Below are positions 1-7,560 of a stretch of 64,000 nucleotides of DNA, piece after piece. Origin of the DNA: Thermocrispum municipale DSM 44069 (GTDB lineage: Bacteria; Actinomycetota; Actinomycetes; Mycobacteriales; Pseudonocardiaceae); contig NZ_ATYT01000008.1 of NCBI RefSeq assembly GCF_000427825.1, positions 1 through 64,000 of the forward strand, read 5' to 3'. The notes beneath the pieces are model-generated. The model saw only the letters and a list, made by a program, of their open reading frames with translations. It ran no database searches and was not told where the DNA came from. Both the position numbers and the translations under genes were made by a program. Numbering within the stretch: position 1 is the first letter of the stretch; every line of letters begins with the position of its first letter.

Positions 1-132
1 CCGCGACACCGACTGCTCCGAGACCTTGTTCCGCCGAGCGGCCTCGGCGATCGTCATCTCCCCGGACAGCACGCTCAGCACGATCCGGATCTTGTCCTCC
101 ACCGGGAACACCGGGGGACGGCTCATCGTCAT
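1..132 (-). CDS. Transposase N-terminus (partial, leaves window)
   Basis: The minus strand from an ATG at 132 (a second in-frame ATG lies at 126) reads into the left edge and gives 44 codons. The peptide has the helix-turn-helix look of an IS transposase or OrfA N-terminus: a KIRIVLSVLSGEMTIAEAAR stretch followed by a NKVSEQSVSR-type recognition helix. A good ribosome site (AGGAGGT, 133-139) precedes the ATG. The family (IS3-like or IS481-like) cannot be settled from this fragment. The outer end of the element probably lies near 160-180, inside the neighbouring lipoprotein gene. Confidence 0.7.
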   Translation of the reverse strand, partial: MTMSRPPVFPVEDKIRIVLSVLSGEMTIAEAARRNKVSEQSVSR

Positions 133-149
133 ACCTCCTGCTCAGGAAC

Positions 150-1163
150 CTACATAACCCCTGAGCCACAAAGTCTGACGCGCGACATCGCCGCGATGGT
201 GGTCTCGGCGGCAACAGGCAGGGACCACAGTGGTCGGTCGTCGGCGTCATAGCCGTGCAGGCCGGTGTCGTCCAGGGTGACGAGGGTCCCCGTGGTGGGG
301 TCTACGGCGGCGTCGCGTGCGGTGCTGCTCACGATGCTGCCCTGATCCAGGTCGAGGAGCGCGCCGGTGGTCTCGGAGGTGGCGACGAGCGCGAGCCCGT
401 CTCCCGGTGCAGGGCGCAGGGACGCGCTGATGGACGCCGCCGTCCAGCCGTGCTCGGCGAGGGGGACGCGCCAGAGCTCCTGATCGTCGGCCGTGTCGCG
501 CGCGATCAGAGCGTCCTCGTGGGTGAGCAGCACGATGCCGTGGTACTCGCCGATGATGCGGATACCTTCGGGGCTCGACTCGTCGGCCGCGACGTCTCCG
601 GTGGTGGGGTCGAGCGCGACGCGTGGGCCGGTCTCGCCCATGAAGCCTTCGGGAGGTGCGGCGAAGACCAGCCCGGGGCCTTGGTAGGGGCCGGGCACCT
701 CGACCGGACCCCAGACCCGTTCCCCGGTCGTCAGGTCGTAGGCGGTGGCAGTCGTCGCGGCCAGGGCGTCGGCCGTGGTCTGGAGGTCGCCCAGGATCGC
801 GAGGGCTCGGCCGTGCGCGTCGGTGGTCACGACGAACCCGGTGCAGCTCGCTGGACGTTGCGCGGCCCACAGCACGTCCCCGTGGACGTCCACGGCGGTG
901 AACTCCAGCACACCGTCGCGTTCACCGGCGGCCAGATACACCCCGTCCGCGTACTGCGGAGTGATGTCCCACCCGGGGTCCACGACCTCCAGCTCCTCGA
1001 ACGGCGTCGGCAGCCGCATGCCCGAGGTGTCCACCACGGGTAGCGACCCATCGACCGAGTAGGGGTCTCTTACGGGCTCGGGCTCGGATGCCCCGCAGCC
1101 GGTCACCAGCAGCGCGGCCACGGCGGCGAGGGCAAGGCTGGAGCGTCGCCGGCGCGGCTTCAT
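150..1163 (-). pseudogene. Secreted lipoprotein, PQQ/beta-propeller-like, 3' end broken by IS
   Basis: The 337-residue frame starts with a basic n-region, a hydrophobic segment and a lipobox (VTGC, Cys23), so the product would be exported and lipid-anchored. The rest is rich in short beta-strand-like repeats of the PQQ or beta-propeller type (phrases such as YDLTTGERVWG, ALDPTTGDVA, LLDLDQGSIV). The last dozen residues (after TIAAM) do not continue this pattern and come from sequence next to the transposase gene, so I infer the 3' end was replaced by the IS. The start overlaps the stop of the CcdA-like gene by 3 bases, so the two were co-transcribed with the DsbA-like gene. Role unknown; perhaps an envelope partner of the thiol-redox pair. 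Confidence 0.7.
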
Positions 1164-2029
1164 GACTGTTCCGCGCGGTGCTCGCCCGCCTGGGCGTCAG
1201 CGCGAGCGTGGGTACGGCGGCGTCTGGCCCAGAGCAAGAGTGCGATCCCGGCGATGAGGACGACGGCGAGGATGTCCAGGATCGGGTTCGCCAGGATCGC
1301 GGTGTTCTCTTGGAGCCAGGCCTGGGCGTCGAGCGGAACCAGTTCGGGAGCGCCGACCAGGCCGTTGGTGGTCCAGAACAGCACCCCGACGCCCACGATC
1401 AGCAGCCCGGTGACCACCGAGGTGGTGTGCAGCTCCCGGCCCAGCACGGTGAACGATCGCCCGCGCAGGAATCGGCGTCCACGGGCGCCCAGGCGCTGCC
1501 AGAGCGCGGCGATCAGCAGCAGCGGCAGCACCATGCCCGCGCCGTACACGGCGAGCATGACGCCGGCGGCGAGGGTGTCGCCGCGGGCGGCGGCCAGGGT
1601 GAGCACGGCGCCCAGGATCGGGCCGGCGCAGAATCCCGCGATGCCGCTGGCAGCGCCCAGCAGCACCGTCTTGACGAGTCCGGTCTTGGACGCCGCTTGC
1701 GCGTGCAGGTCGGCCCCGGCCGGTAGCAGCCGGGCAGGGTCGAACCCGAACCCGAGCGCCTGCGCCGCGCCGAGGACGACCAGGACCAGCGAGGCGACGA
1801 GCACGATCGCCTGCCGGTGAGTCACGAACAGCGTCCCCAGGGCGCCGGCTCCGACCCCCACGGGGACCAGGACGGCCAGCAGGCCGACGTAGAACACGGC
1901 TCCGTGCAGCAGCAGCCGGGGCCCGCTACCGATCGTGGAGGCGAAGAACGCCGGCATCAGCAGCGCCGCGCACGGGCTCAGCAGCGCGAGCGTGCCGCCG
2001 GCGAACGCGGCGAGCAGTCCGATGTCCAC
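1160..2029 (-). CDS. CcdA/DsbD-like transmembrane thiol-disulfide carrier
   Basis: A 289-residue polytopic membrane protein with about six to seven hydrophobic segments, starting at GTG 2029. The two family cysteines are visible: Cys20 in LLSPCAAL and Cys134 in GIAGFCAGPI. CcdA and the DsbD core carry electrons from cytoplasmic thioredoxin across the membrane to extracytoplasmic thiol proteins. The gene lies 6 bases after the DsbA-like gene and overlaps the lipoprotein gene, so the three form one operon. The basic tail (RRRRTHARADAQ) should be cytoplasmic. It may serve cytochrome c maturation, but no other cytochrome c biogenesis gene is nearby, so a more general reducing role is likely. Confidence 0.88.
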   Translation of the reverse strand: MDIGLLAAFAGGTLALLSPCAALLMPAFFASTIGSGPRLLLHGAVFYVGLLAVLVPVGVGAGALGTLFVTHRQAIVLVASLVLVVLGAAQALGFGFDPARLLPAGADLHAQAASKTGLVKTVLLGAASGIAGFCAGPILGAVLTLAAARGDTLAAGVMLAVYGAGMVLPLLLIAALWQRLGARGRRFLRGRSFTVLGRELHTTSVVTGLLIVGVGVLFWTTNGLVGAPELVPLDAQAWLQENTAILANPILDILAVVLIAGIALLLWARRRRTHARADAQAGEHRAEQS

Positions 2030-2035
2030 GCCGCC

Positions 2036-2788
2036 TCACTCCGCCGCGTCGAGCGCGCTCTGGAACGCTTCCTGGAACACCTCGGTGGGCTGCGCCCCGA
2101 CGATCGGCTGTCCGCCCAGGATGAAGATCGGGGTGGAGGTGGCGCCGAGGTCGAACCCGAACTGCTGGTTGGCGGCGATCACCTGCGCCGTCTCCTCCGA
2201 GCCCAGGTCGGCGGCGAACTGCTCGGTGTCCAAACCGAGTTCGCCCGCCAAGGCGACGAGGGCTTCCTCGCTCAGCTCGCTCTCGGACCTGCGCTCCCCG
2301 TCCTCGAACAGGGCGTCGTGGTACTCCCAGAACGCCCCCTGGAGGGCGGCGGCGTACGAGGCCCGCGCTGCGCGCTCGGACGCGGGACCGAACACGTTGA
2401 TGTCGCGCCACTCGATCCGCAGCTCCCCGGCGTCGACGTGCTCCATCATCGACGGCAGCGTCTGCTCGCTCCACCGAGCGCAGAACGGGCACTGATAGTC
2501 CGAGAACACCACCAGCACCACCGGCGCATCCACGGGCCCGGCCGCGAGCAGGTCCGCCTCGTCCCTGGTCTCGGCCGCAGACAGGTCCGGTTGCTCGGGG
2601 TTCTGCACCTCCGTCGGCGCGCCGCTATCCGACGGCGAGCCCCCCTCCTCGGCCGTCGTGCCACTCCAGTTCACCGCCACGATCACGGCGATCAGGACAG
2701 CAGCCAGGGTCAACACGGCGACCGGCACGATTTGTGACGACCTCGAACGGTTCGACGGTTTCGGGCGGTTCGTGGTCTCGGTGGGCAT
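2036..2788 (-). CDS. DsbA-family membrane-anchored thioredoxin-like protein
   Basis: A 250-residue protein with a signal anchor at about residues 20-41, then a low-complexity linker and a DsbA/thioredoxin fold. The active site is CPFC (residues 100-103, context FSDYQCPFCARW) and a cis-proline loop appears as ATSTPIFILGG. It probably oxidises, isomerises or reduces disulfides outside the membrane, with the adjacent CcdA-like protein as its electron partner. First gene of the leftward operon. Its start is 84 bases from the divergent CPVC membrane-protein gene, with two dyads in between that are likely BlaI sites. Confidence 0.9.
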   Translation of the reverse strand: MPTETTNRPKPSNRSRSSQIVPVAVLTLAAVLIAVIVAVNWSGTTAEEGGSPSDSGAPTEVQNPEQPDLSAAETRDEADLLAAGPVDAPVVLVVFSDYQCPFCARWSEQTLPSMMEHVDAGELRIEWRDINVFGPASERAARASYAAALQGAFWEYHDALFEDGERRSESELSEEALVALAGELGLDTEQFAADLGSEETAQVIAANQQFGFDLGATSTPIFILGGQPIVGAQPTEVFQEAFQSALDAAE

Positions 2789-2825
2789 AGGGATTCTCCT
2801 GTTACTGTCGCGGGCACCGACCTCT

Positions 2826-2859
2826 ACTATCTCAGATAGTCGACTATACGTGGTAGTCG
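2826..2859. promoter_or_regulatory. Two adjoining dyads, probable BlaI-type operator
   Basis: ACTATC-TCA-GATAGT (2826-2840) is followed at once by CGACTA-n7-TAGTCG (2841-2859); both arms match perfectly. They lie between the divergent starts of the DsbA-like gene (2788) and the CPVC membrane-protein gene (2872). BlaI/MecI/CopY repressors bind short dyads of this kind and a BlaI gene lies in the rightward operon, so control of both arms plus autoregulation is the simple reading. Binding itself is inferred. Confidence 0.55.
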
Positions 2860-2871
2860 AGTCATGTCAGA

Positions 2872-3471
2872 ATGGGTTCCATGACCTCTCCCACGACTCG
2901 ATCCCGCCAGGGCATCGGCGAAAGCTTCCGGTTGGCGGTCCAGGCGCTTCGAGGGTGGACGGGCCGGCAGGTGCTGGCCGCGATCGCCGCCTCGGCGGTC
3001 GTCGCGGTGGTGATCGGGGTGGCGACGGTGCTGATCCCCAACCCGGTGTTCGGTCGAGACATCCCGCCGGTGTGGTGGAACTATCCGGTGTGGCTGGTCA
3101 CCTCGGTGCTGTCGGGCATGCTGGTCGCTACGTATGTCCGCCCGTACCGCGCCGCCGCGGACGAGCAGCAGGCGAATGCGGTCAGCGAGGACGGCGCCGC
3201 CACCGACGCGGCCGATGAGGCGCAGGCTCGGCGCAGCAGCCGGATGGGAATGGCCGGCGGCATCCTGGCGTGGTTCGCGGTGGGGTGCCCGGTGTGCAAC
3301 AAGCTGGCGCTGCTGGCGCTGGGGTACTCGGGAGCGATCACCTGGTTCACCCCCGTGCAGCCGTTCCTCGCGCTCGGCGCGCTGATCCTGACCGGCGTCG
3401 CACTGGTGTGGCGACTACGCGGGCAGGTCGCTTGCCCGGTCCGCCCCGAGCCGGTGGCGGTTGTGCGATGA
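2872..3471 (+). CDS. Membrane protein with CPVC thiol motif, DsbA/CcdA-linked
   Basis: A 199-residue protein; a second ATG at 2881 would give 196 and I cannot choose between them. Hydrophobic segments lie near residues 34-55, 72-88, 126-150 and 162-180. A charged loop (about 90-122) separates the second and third. The notable motif is GCPVCNKL (CPVC at 139-142), at a membrane face where it could be a redox or metal-binding pair; a further Cys is in the tail (VACPV). No named family recognised with certainty. It overlaps the BlaI gene (ATGA) and is divergent from the DsbA-like gene, so it most likely takes part in the same thiol or metal stress response. Confidence 0.75.
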   Translation: MGSMTSPTTRSRQGIGESFRLAVQALRGWTGRQVLAAIAASAVVAVVIGVATVLIPNPVFGRDIPPVWWNYPVWLVTSVLSGMLVATYVRPYRAAADEQQANAVSEDGAATDAADEAQARRSSRMGMAGGILAWFAVGCPVCNKLALLALGYSGAITWFTPVQPFLALGALILTGVALVWRLRGQVACPVRPEPVAVVR

Positions 3472-3857
3472 AGGCCGCCGATGGGCGCTCCGGCGACCTG
3501 CTGCGCCTGGGGGCGTTGGAAGCGCAGGTGATGGACGTGCTGTGGGACCACGGCCCGGCTACCGTGCGCGAAGTGATCGAGCACCTGCCCTCCGACCCCG
3601 CCTACACCACCATCGCGACCGTGCTCACCAACCTGGATCGCAAGCGCCTGGTGACCATCACGAGGCAGAACCGGTCCACCCGGTACGGCGCCAAGATCAC
3701 CAGGCACGAGCTCGCCGCGAGGCTGATGGAGCAGGTGCTGGAGGCCAGCCGCGACCGGGCCGCCTCGATCCTGCAGTTCGTGGACTCGATGCCCGAGAAC
3801 GACCTGGACCTGCTGCGCGACTACCTGGAACGCCGCGACCGGGGAGACATGCCATGA
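3468..3857 (+). CDS. BlaI/MecI/CopY-family transcriptional repressor
   Basis: A 129-residue winged-helix regulator with the family layout: LGALEAQVMDVLWDHGPATV, a recognition helix around AYTTIATVLTNLDRKRLV, and a C-terminal dimerisation helix. BlaI repressors are commonly inactivated by cleavage through a partner M56 membrane protease, which is the next gene. It overlaps the upstream gene (ATGA at 3468-3471) and the downstream gene (ATGA at 3854-3857). Likely targets are the two dyads at 2826-2859. The copper-binding cysteine motif of CopY is absent: this protein has no Cys, so direct metal sensing is unlikely. Confidence 0.93.
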   Translation: MKAADGRSGDLLRLGALEAQVMDVLWDHGPATVREVIEHLPSDPAYTTIATVLTNLDRKRLVTITRQNRSTRYGAKITRHELAARLMEQVLEASRDRAASILQFVDSMPENDLDLLRDYLERRDRGDMP

Positions 3858-4837
3858 CCGCGGGCATCCTCACGATGGCTCTGTGCACCGGACTGGTGGC
3901 ATTGGCGGTGTTCGGGCCGTGGTTGCTGCGGCACGCTGCCCCCGCCCTGGTGCGCGTCCCGCGCTTGGCGATCGTGGTCGTCGCCGGCGGCATCGGGGTC
4001 TGGCTGGTCACGCTGCTGGCGATCGGCCCGGTGCTGGCCTGGGCCGGAGCCGGCCCCGCGCTGCTGCCCGAACGCGCGGCCGAGGTCTGCCAACGGTGCC
4101 TGACCGCCGCGAACCCGTTCTCCGCCGACACCACCGAAACCCTGATCCCCGCGGTGCTGCTGCTCGCCCTGCCGGTGGCGCTGGCCCTTGCTCTGGGAGC
4201 AGGTCTTGCCCGCCAGATGGTTCGGCGCAGCTCTCGCTCCCGGGACGCCGCCCGCACGCTGCTGCGCGGCGCGCGGCGGCAGCTCCTTCACGGGCACGAG
4301 GTGGCACTGGTCGACGCCGAGCACCCGTTCGCGCTTACCTTCCCCGACCGTCACGGCGGGATCGTGCTCTCCACCGGCGCGGTGCGCGCGCTGGGGCCGG
4401 GCGAGCTGGCCGCCGTGCTGGCCCACGAGCACGCCCACCTGCACCAACGCCACCACCTCATCACCGCGCTAGTGGACAGCATCGCCGCCTACCTACGGTG
4501 GGTGCCGCTGATCCGCGCTGTCGCCGACGCGCTGCCGCACTACCTGGAGATCGCCGCGGACGACCAGGCCCGCCGTCACGCAGGAACCCCGGCGCTGGTC
4601 AGCGCCCTGGTCAAGCTCGGCGAACGCACCCACCCCGCCATGCCGCAGCACTCCTGCCCGGTCGCCCTCCACGCCGCCGGTCCCGAACGCATCCGCCACC
4701 TCGTCCACCCCAGCGCCGGGCTGGCAGGCGCCCTGCCCGCCGTCGCGATCGCCGCATATCTGGTCGGCATGGCCGCCCTTGCCGCCGCCGTCCACCTGCC
4801 CTACGTCTCGGCCGCCCTCACCGGCTGCGCCACCTGA
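3854..4837 (+). CDS. M56-family membrane zinc protease (BlaR1/MecR1-like)
   Basis: A 327-residue membrane protease with hydrophobic segments near residues 5-22, 37-63 and 96-118, the zinc motif HEHAH (191-195, context LAHEHAHLHQRH), a probable third zinc ligand in YLEIAADDQA, and a last membrane helix near residue 300. It lacks the extracellular penicillin-binding sensor of BlaR1, which is normal for the short actinobacterial M56 proteins paired with BlaI. It should cleave or otherwise inactivate the BlaI partner on an envelope signal. Last gene of the tightly overlapping rightward trio. Confidence 0.9.
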   Translation: MTAGILTMALCTGLVALAVFGPWLLRHAAPALVRVPRLAIVVVAGGIGVWLVTLLAIGPVLAWAGAGPALLPERAAEVCQRCLTAANPFSADTTETLIPAVLLLALPVALALALGAGLARQMVRRSSRSRDAARTLLRGARRQLLHGHEVALVDAEHPFALTFPDRHGGIVLSTGAVRALGPGELAAVLAHEHAHLHQRHHLITALVDSIAAYLRWVPLIRAVADALPHYLEIAADDQARRHAGTPALVSALVKLGERTHPAMPQHSCPVALHAAGPERIRHLVHPSAGLAGALPAVAIAAYLVGMAALAAAVHLPYVSAALTGCAT

Positions 4838-4869
4838 CCCCGGCCAGAACAAGAGAGAACAACCAAGCA

Positions 4870-5196
4870 ATGGATGCGAACCCTCGTGAGGTGATCCTGC
4901 ACGTGGCCGACGACCCCGCCGACGTGCAACGGGCGCTGGACGCCGCCGCCGGACTCCACGCCGCCGGCCTGGGAGTGCGGGTGCGGGTGATCGTCAACGG
5001 CCCGGCACTGGCCGGCCTGACCGGCACCGATGCCGTGCAGGTGCCCGAGCACACCGAGGTGGCCGCGTGCAGCGTCGGGCTCGGACGGCGCGGCATCGAC
5101 CCCGGCGAGCTGCGACCCGAGGTCGGCACGGTCCCCTCCGCGGTCACCGCGATCGTCCATGCGCAACTGGCCGGCGCCGCCTACATCCGCATCTGA
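4870..5196 (+). CDS. DsrE-family-like small protein
   Basis: A 108-residue protein resembling the DsrE/DsrF sulfur-relay fold: it opens with a beta strand (REVILHVADDPADVQRAL), then an alternating beta-alpha pattern, GVRVRVIVNGPAL and a conserved-looking tail (PSAVTAIVHAQLAGAAYIRI). One cysteine (AACSVGL) sits near the usual sulfur-acceptor position of DsrE but is not proof of sulfur transfer. The gene is 32 bases after the M56 protease gene, preceded by AAGAGAG, so it may belong to the same transcript. It fits the island's general theme of thiol or sulfur chemistry. Confidence 0.65.
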   Translation: MDANPREVILHVADDPADVQRALDAAAGLHAAGLGVRVRVIVNGPALAGLTGTDAVQVPEHTEVAACSVGLGRRGIDPGELRPEVGTVPSAVTAIVHAQLAGAAYIRI

Positions 5197-5226
5197 CCGG
5201 ACCAGAAGGTGGCAGATGGAGCGCCG

Positions 5227-5925
5227 ATGAGGACCATCGGGTTGCTGCACGGGATGAGCAGCGTCGCGACGGTGGACTACTACCGCCGGATCAACGACCG
5301 CGTGAACGAGCTGCGTGGCGGGCACGAGCGAGCCGAGCTGGTGCTGTCCAGCGTGAACTTCGGCGTCATCGAACGATGCGTGCGCGCCGAAGCCTGGGAT
5401 GAGGCCGGACAGTATCTGGCAGGCAAAGCCCGGGGCCTGCAGCGGGCGGGAGCGGACTTCATCGCCTGCGGGAGCAACACGATGCACCGAGTCGCGCCCG
5501 TCATCGAGGCGGCGATCACCGTCCCATTCCTGCACATCGCCGATGTGGTCGCGACCACAGCGACCGACATCGGGGTGACCCGGCTGGGACTGCTCGGCAC
5601 CGCGCCGACGATGGAACAGGACTTCTACCGGAGAAGACTCGAGCGAGCGGGCTTCACTGTGCTGCCCCCGGAGCCCGTCGACCGGACCACGGTCGATCAG
5701 ATCATCTTCGACGAGCTGACCAGACACGTGTTCCGGCCTGAGTCTCGGGAGACCTACATCCGGGTCATGACAGACCTCCACGCGGCCGGGGCCGAGGCGA
5801 TCGTGCTCGGATGCACCGAGATCATCCTCTTGGTCGGCCCCGACGACGTGCCGGGACTGCCGCTGCTTGACTCGACCACGCTGCACGTCGAAGCCATCGT
5901 CCAGACCGCGATGTCCCGCGGCTAA
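5227..5925 (+). CDS. Aspartate/glutamate racemase-family protein
   Basis: A 232-residue protein with both catalytic cysteines of PLP-independent amino-acid racemases: Cys81 in FIACGSNTMH and Cys196 in IVLGCTEI. The N-terminus (MRTIGLLHGMSSVATVDYYR) is typical of aspartate racemase. ATG 5227 is preferred because GGAG lies 5 bases upstream; a GTG at 5209 would add six residues. Expected role is interconversion of L- and D-aspartate or a related acidic amino acid in the cytoplasm. It follows the DsrE-like gene by 30 bases and may be co-transcribed. Substrate is not fixed by sequence alone. Confidence 0.9.
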   Translation: MRTIGLLHGMSSVATVDYYRRINDRVNELRGGHERAELVLSSVNFGVIERCVRAEAWDEAGQYLAGKARGLQRAGADFIACGSNTMHRVAPVIEAAITVPFLHIADVVATTATDIGVTRLGLLGTAPTMEQDFYRRRLERAGFTVLPPEPVDRTTVDQIIFDELTRHVFRPESRETYIRVMTDLHAAGAEAIVLGCTEIILLVGPDDVPGLPLLDSTTLHVEAIVQTAMSRG

Positions 5926-5964
5926 GCCGCCCCACAGCGGGTCCGCCGCGCCGGGACGAGCCGG

Positions 5965-6618
5965 TCACCGGCGCTGGAGGAGAAGTACCCCGTCGGTCAG
6001 CTCGGCGGCCTCGCCGGAAGGGGCGGTGGCGTGTCGGGTGTGCGTCTGGATGCTCAGGACGAGCCAGTCGTGCTCGTTGCGGTTCAGCTCCACGAACTGT
6101 CGTGCCGGGCTGGGAAAGCTGTGCGCGGGATGATCCGCGGCGTCGACCCAGGGTGGGAGTGCGGCGTGGGAGAGGACCACGAGGTGACCGCCGGCGCGCA
6201 CCGTGGTGGCTGCGCGTTGCAGGATCGCGATGCGCGGGAGCGGGACAGGCGAGTGCAGGAAGCTGGCGGTCATCAGATCGTAGGGGCCGTCGTCCGGCTC
6301 CCACCGTGCCAGGTCGGCAGTGACGAACCGGGTGGCCGCGCTGGCCTGTTGACGCTGAGCCTCGCGGCGTGCGCGGGCGATAGCGGTGGCGGAGATGTCC
6401 ACGCCGGTGACGAGCCAGCCCTGGGTGGCGAGCCAGATCGCATCGGCGCCCTCCCCGCACCCCAGATCCAGCGCTTTCCCCGGAGCCAAGTGCTGCACAG
6501 CGTTGACCAGGCTAGGGTTCGGGCGGCCCGACCACACGCGCTCGGCGTCCCGGTAGCGGCCCTCCCAGAACTCCTGAGGATTCTGAGAGGGCGAGTCGTG
6601 GCGCGTGGCGCCTGTCAT
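5965..6618 (-). CDS. Class I SAM-dependent methyltransferase
   Basis: A 217-residue protein with the Rossmann methyltransferase motifs: ALDLGCGEGADAIWLA (motif I), TGVDIS (post-I acidic residue) and an FWEGRY-type opening. It resembles the TehB/thiopurine-methyltransferase-like group, but the substrate is unknown. ATG 6618 is chosen because it overlaps the stop of the 58-aa Cys-rich gene (ATGA). It is the last gene of a leftward operon that starts at the CsoR-type palindrome. In that context, methylation of a sulfur, selenium or metalloid compound is possible but is inference only. Confidence 0.88.
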   Translation of the reverse strand: MTGATRHDSPSQNPQEFWEGRYRDAERVWSGRPNPSLVNAVQHLAPGKALDLGCGEGADAIWLATQGWLVTGVDISATAIARARREAQRQQASAATRFVTADLARWEPDDGPYDLMTASFLHSPVPLPRIAILQRAATTVRAGGHLVVLSHAALPPWVDAADHPAHSFPSPARQFVELNRNEHDWLVLSIQTHTRHATAPSGEAAELTDGVLLLQRR

Positions 6619-6791
6619 CGTCCGAACAGGCGGGCGAAGAACCCGCTCGTCGCGGCTGCCTTCTCCTTCTCCTTGTCGTGTCCGGGGCACCACTGGCCCG
6701 CCGGCACGGTGCGCTTGACCTCGGCGATGTGCTGGCCGCAGCCGGCCCAGGTGGTCTTGCCGCAGGTCTTACAGGTCACAGCTCGGCACAT
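6615..6791 (-). CDS. Small Cys-rich zinc-ribbon-like protein (58 aa)
   Basis: A 58-residue protein read from ATG 6791. It has a CxxC knuckle (VTCKTCGKTTWAGCGQH) and a further Cys-His set (GQWCPGHDK), then a Lys/Glu-rich linker and a short hydrophobic end (SGFFARLFGR). Small actinobacterial proteins of this kind (MCRAVTCK.CGKTTWAGCG) are widespread and uncharacterised; metal binding is likely. Its stop overlaps the methyltransferase start by 4 bases, which supports real translation. Confidence 0.8.
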   Translation of the reverse strand: MCRAVTCKTCGKTTWAGCGQHIAEVKRTVPAGQWCPGHDKEKEKAAATSGFFARLFGR

Positions 6792-6845
6792 GGATTGCTT
6801 CTTCCTTCGAGGGCTGTCTGTCGGTTGGTCGTGAGGATCGCTCGT

Positions 6846-7121
6846 TCAGGCGAGCGTGAGGAACAGCTTCTCCAGCTCCTCGGTGGTGATGTCGTCGGCA
6901 CGGTTGGTGCCGTCGGGGTCGGCGATGCAGTCCTTCATCGCGGTGGAGATGATCGCGAACCCGGCACGGTCAAGCGCCGAGGAGACCGCCGCGAGCTGGG
7001 TCACCACCTCCCGGCACGACCCGCCGCCTTCGACCGCGTCAATGACGGCGTTGAGCTGGCCGCGGGCGCGGCGGAGCCGGTTGAGGATGCGGCGCTGGGC
7101 GTCGGGGTCACTCGTGGACAT
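6846..7121 (-). CDS. CsoR/CstR-family repressor, CstR-like ligand set
   Basis: A 91-residue all-helical regulator of the CsoR/RcnR/CstR family (LNRLRRARGQLNAVIDAVEG opening). The copper ligands of CsoR are Cys-His-Cys at positions equivalent to 36, 61 and 65. Here Cys36 (GGSCREVV) and Cys65 (MKDCI) are present but position 61 is Ala. CstR persulfide sensors keep two cysteines and lack the His, so this protein looks more like a sulfane-sulfur sensor than a Cu(I) sensor. It overlaps the DUF2892-like gene by 14 bases and should repress from the palindrome at 7561-7584. Confidence 0.88.
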   Translation of the reverse strand: MSTSDPDAQRRILNRLRRARGQLNAVIDAVEGGGSCREVVTQLAAVSSALDRAGFAIISTAMKDCIADPDGTNRADDITTEELEKLFLTLA

Positions 7122-7428
7122 GAGAACTCCTGTTCGGGACGGGGGCGCTCGTCAGGTCGACGTGCTGCCGGGCATCGGGGATGTCGAGTGTGTGCTGCGG
7201 CGTCTGAGGCTGCCGACGAGTGGTGAGCCAGCTCGTCGGGCATGTTCCTGTGACCGCCATGACCGCGATGACGGTGGCCATCACGCCGGCGGCTACCGCG
7301 ATCGCCGGGTCCGTCGACAGCATGGATGCACCGAACGCGCCGACGATCAGGGCGACGGCTCCACGGCTCAGCCGCCCCCATACGCCGGCGCGGCATGCCG
7401 GGGCGCAGGTGAGCTGTCGGTCAGACAT
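7108..7428 (-). CDS. DUF2892-like (YgaP-type) inner membrane protein
   Basis: A 106-residue protein starting at ATG 7428 with an AGGAG upstream. Two membrane segments (about residues 20-37 and 40-58) end in VTGTCPTSWL, the pattern of the DUF2892 domain that follows rhodanese in YgaP. Cysteines near the start (LTCAPACRAG) are unusual for the family and could bind metal or sulfur. The hydrophilic tail of about 40 residues has no recognised domain. DUF2892 proteins often accompany CsoR/CstR regulators and rhodaneses, which fits a sulfur-stress operon; no rhodanese is present here. Confidence 0.75.
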   Translation of the reverse strand: MSDRQLTCAPACRAGVWGRLSRGAVALIVGAFGASMLSTDPAIAVAAGVMATVIAVMAVTGTCPTSWLTTRRQPQTPQHTLDIPDARQHVDLTSAPVPNRSSHVHE

Positions 7429-7555
7429 AGGCGAAACTCCTCTGACTGTCAGGAACGTCGTCGAGTGGGTGGTCGGCCCAAAAGCCCAGGATCGGCACCG
7501 AGCTCTCCTCGACCACCCGGGTCGGGTTCTCTCGCCTGATCTCGGTCGCGCCCAT
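7421..7555 (-). CDS. Short leader ORF of the CstR-like operon (44 aa)
   Basis: A 44-residue acidic frame begins at ATG 7555, just 6 bases from the operator palindrome, with GGAG two bases upstream of the start. It ends at 7421, overlapping the DUF2892-like start by 8 bases. The sequence (VVEESSVPILGFWADHPLDD) is not recognised. Its placement as first gene and the overlap suggest it is translated, perhaps as a coupling leader or as the remnant of a larger sulfur-related protein. Confidence 0.45.
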   Translation of the reverse strand: MGATEIRRENPTRVVEESSVPILGFWADHPLDDVPDSQRSFAYV

Positions 7556-7560
7556 GACTC

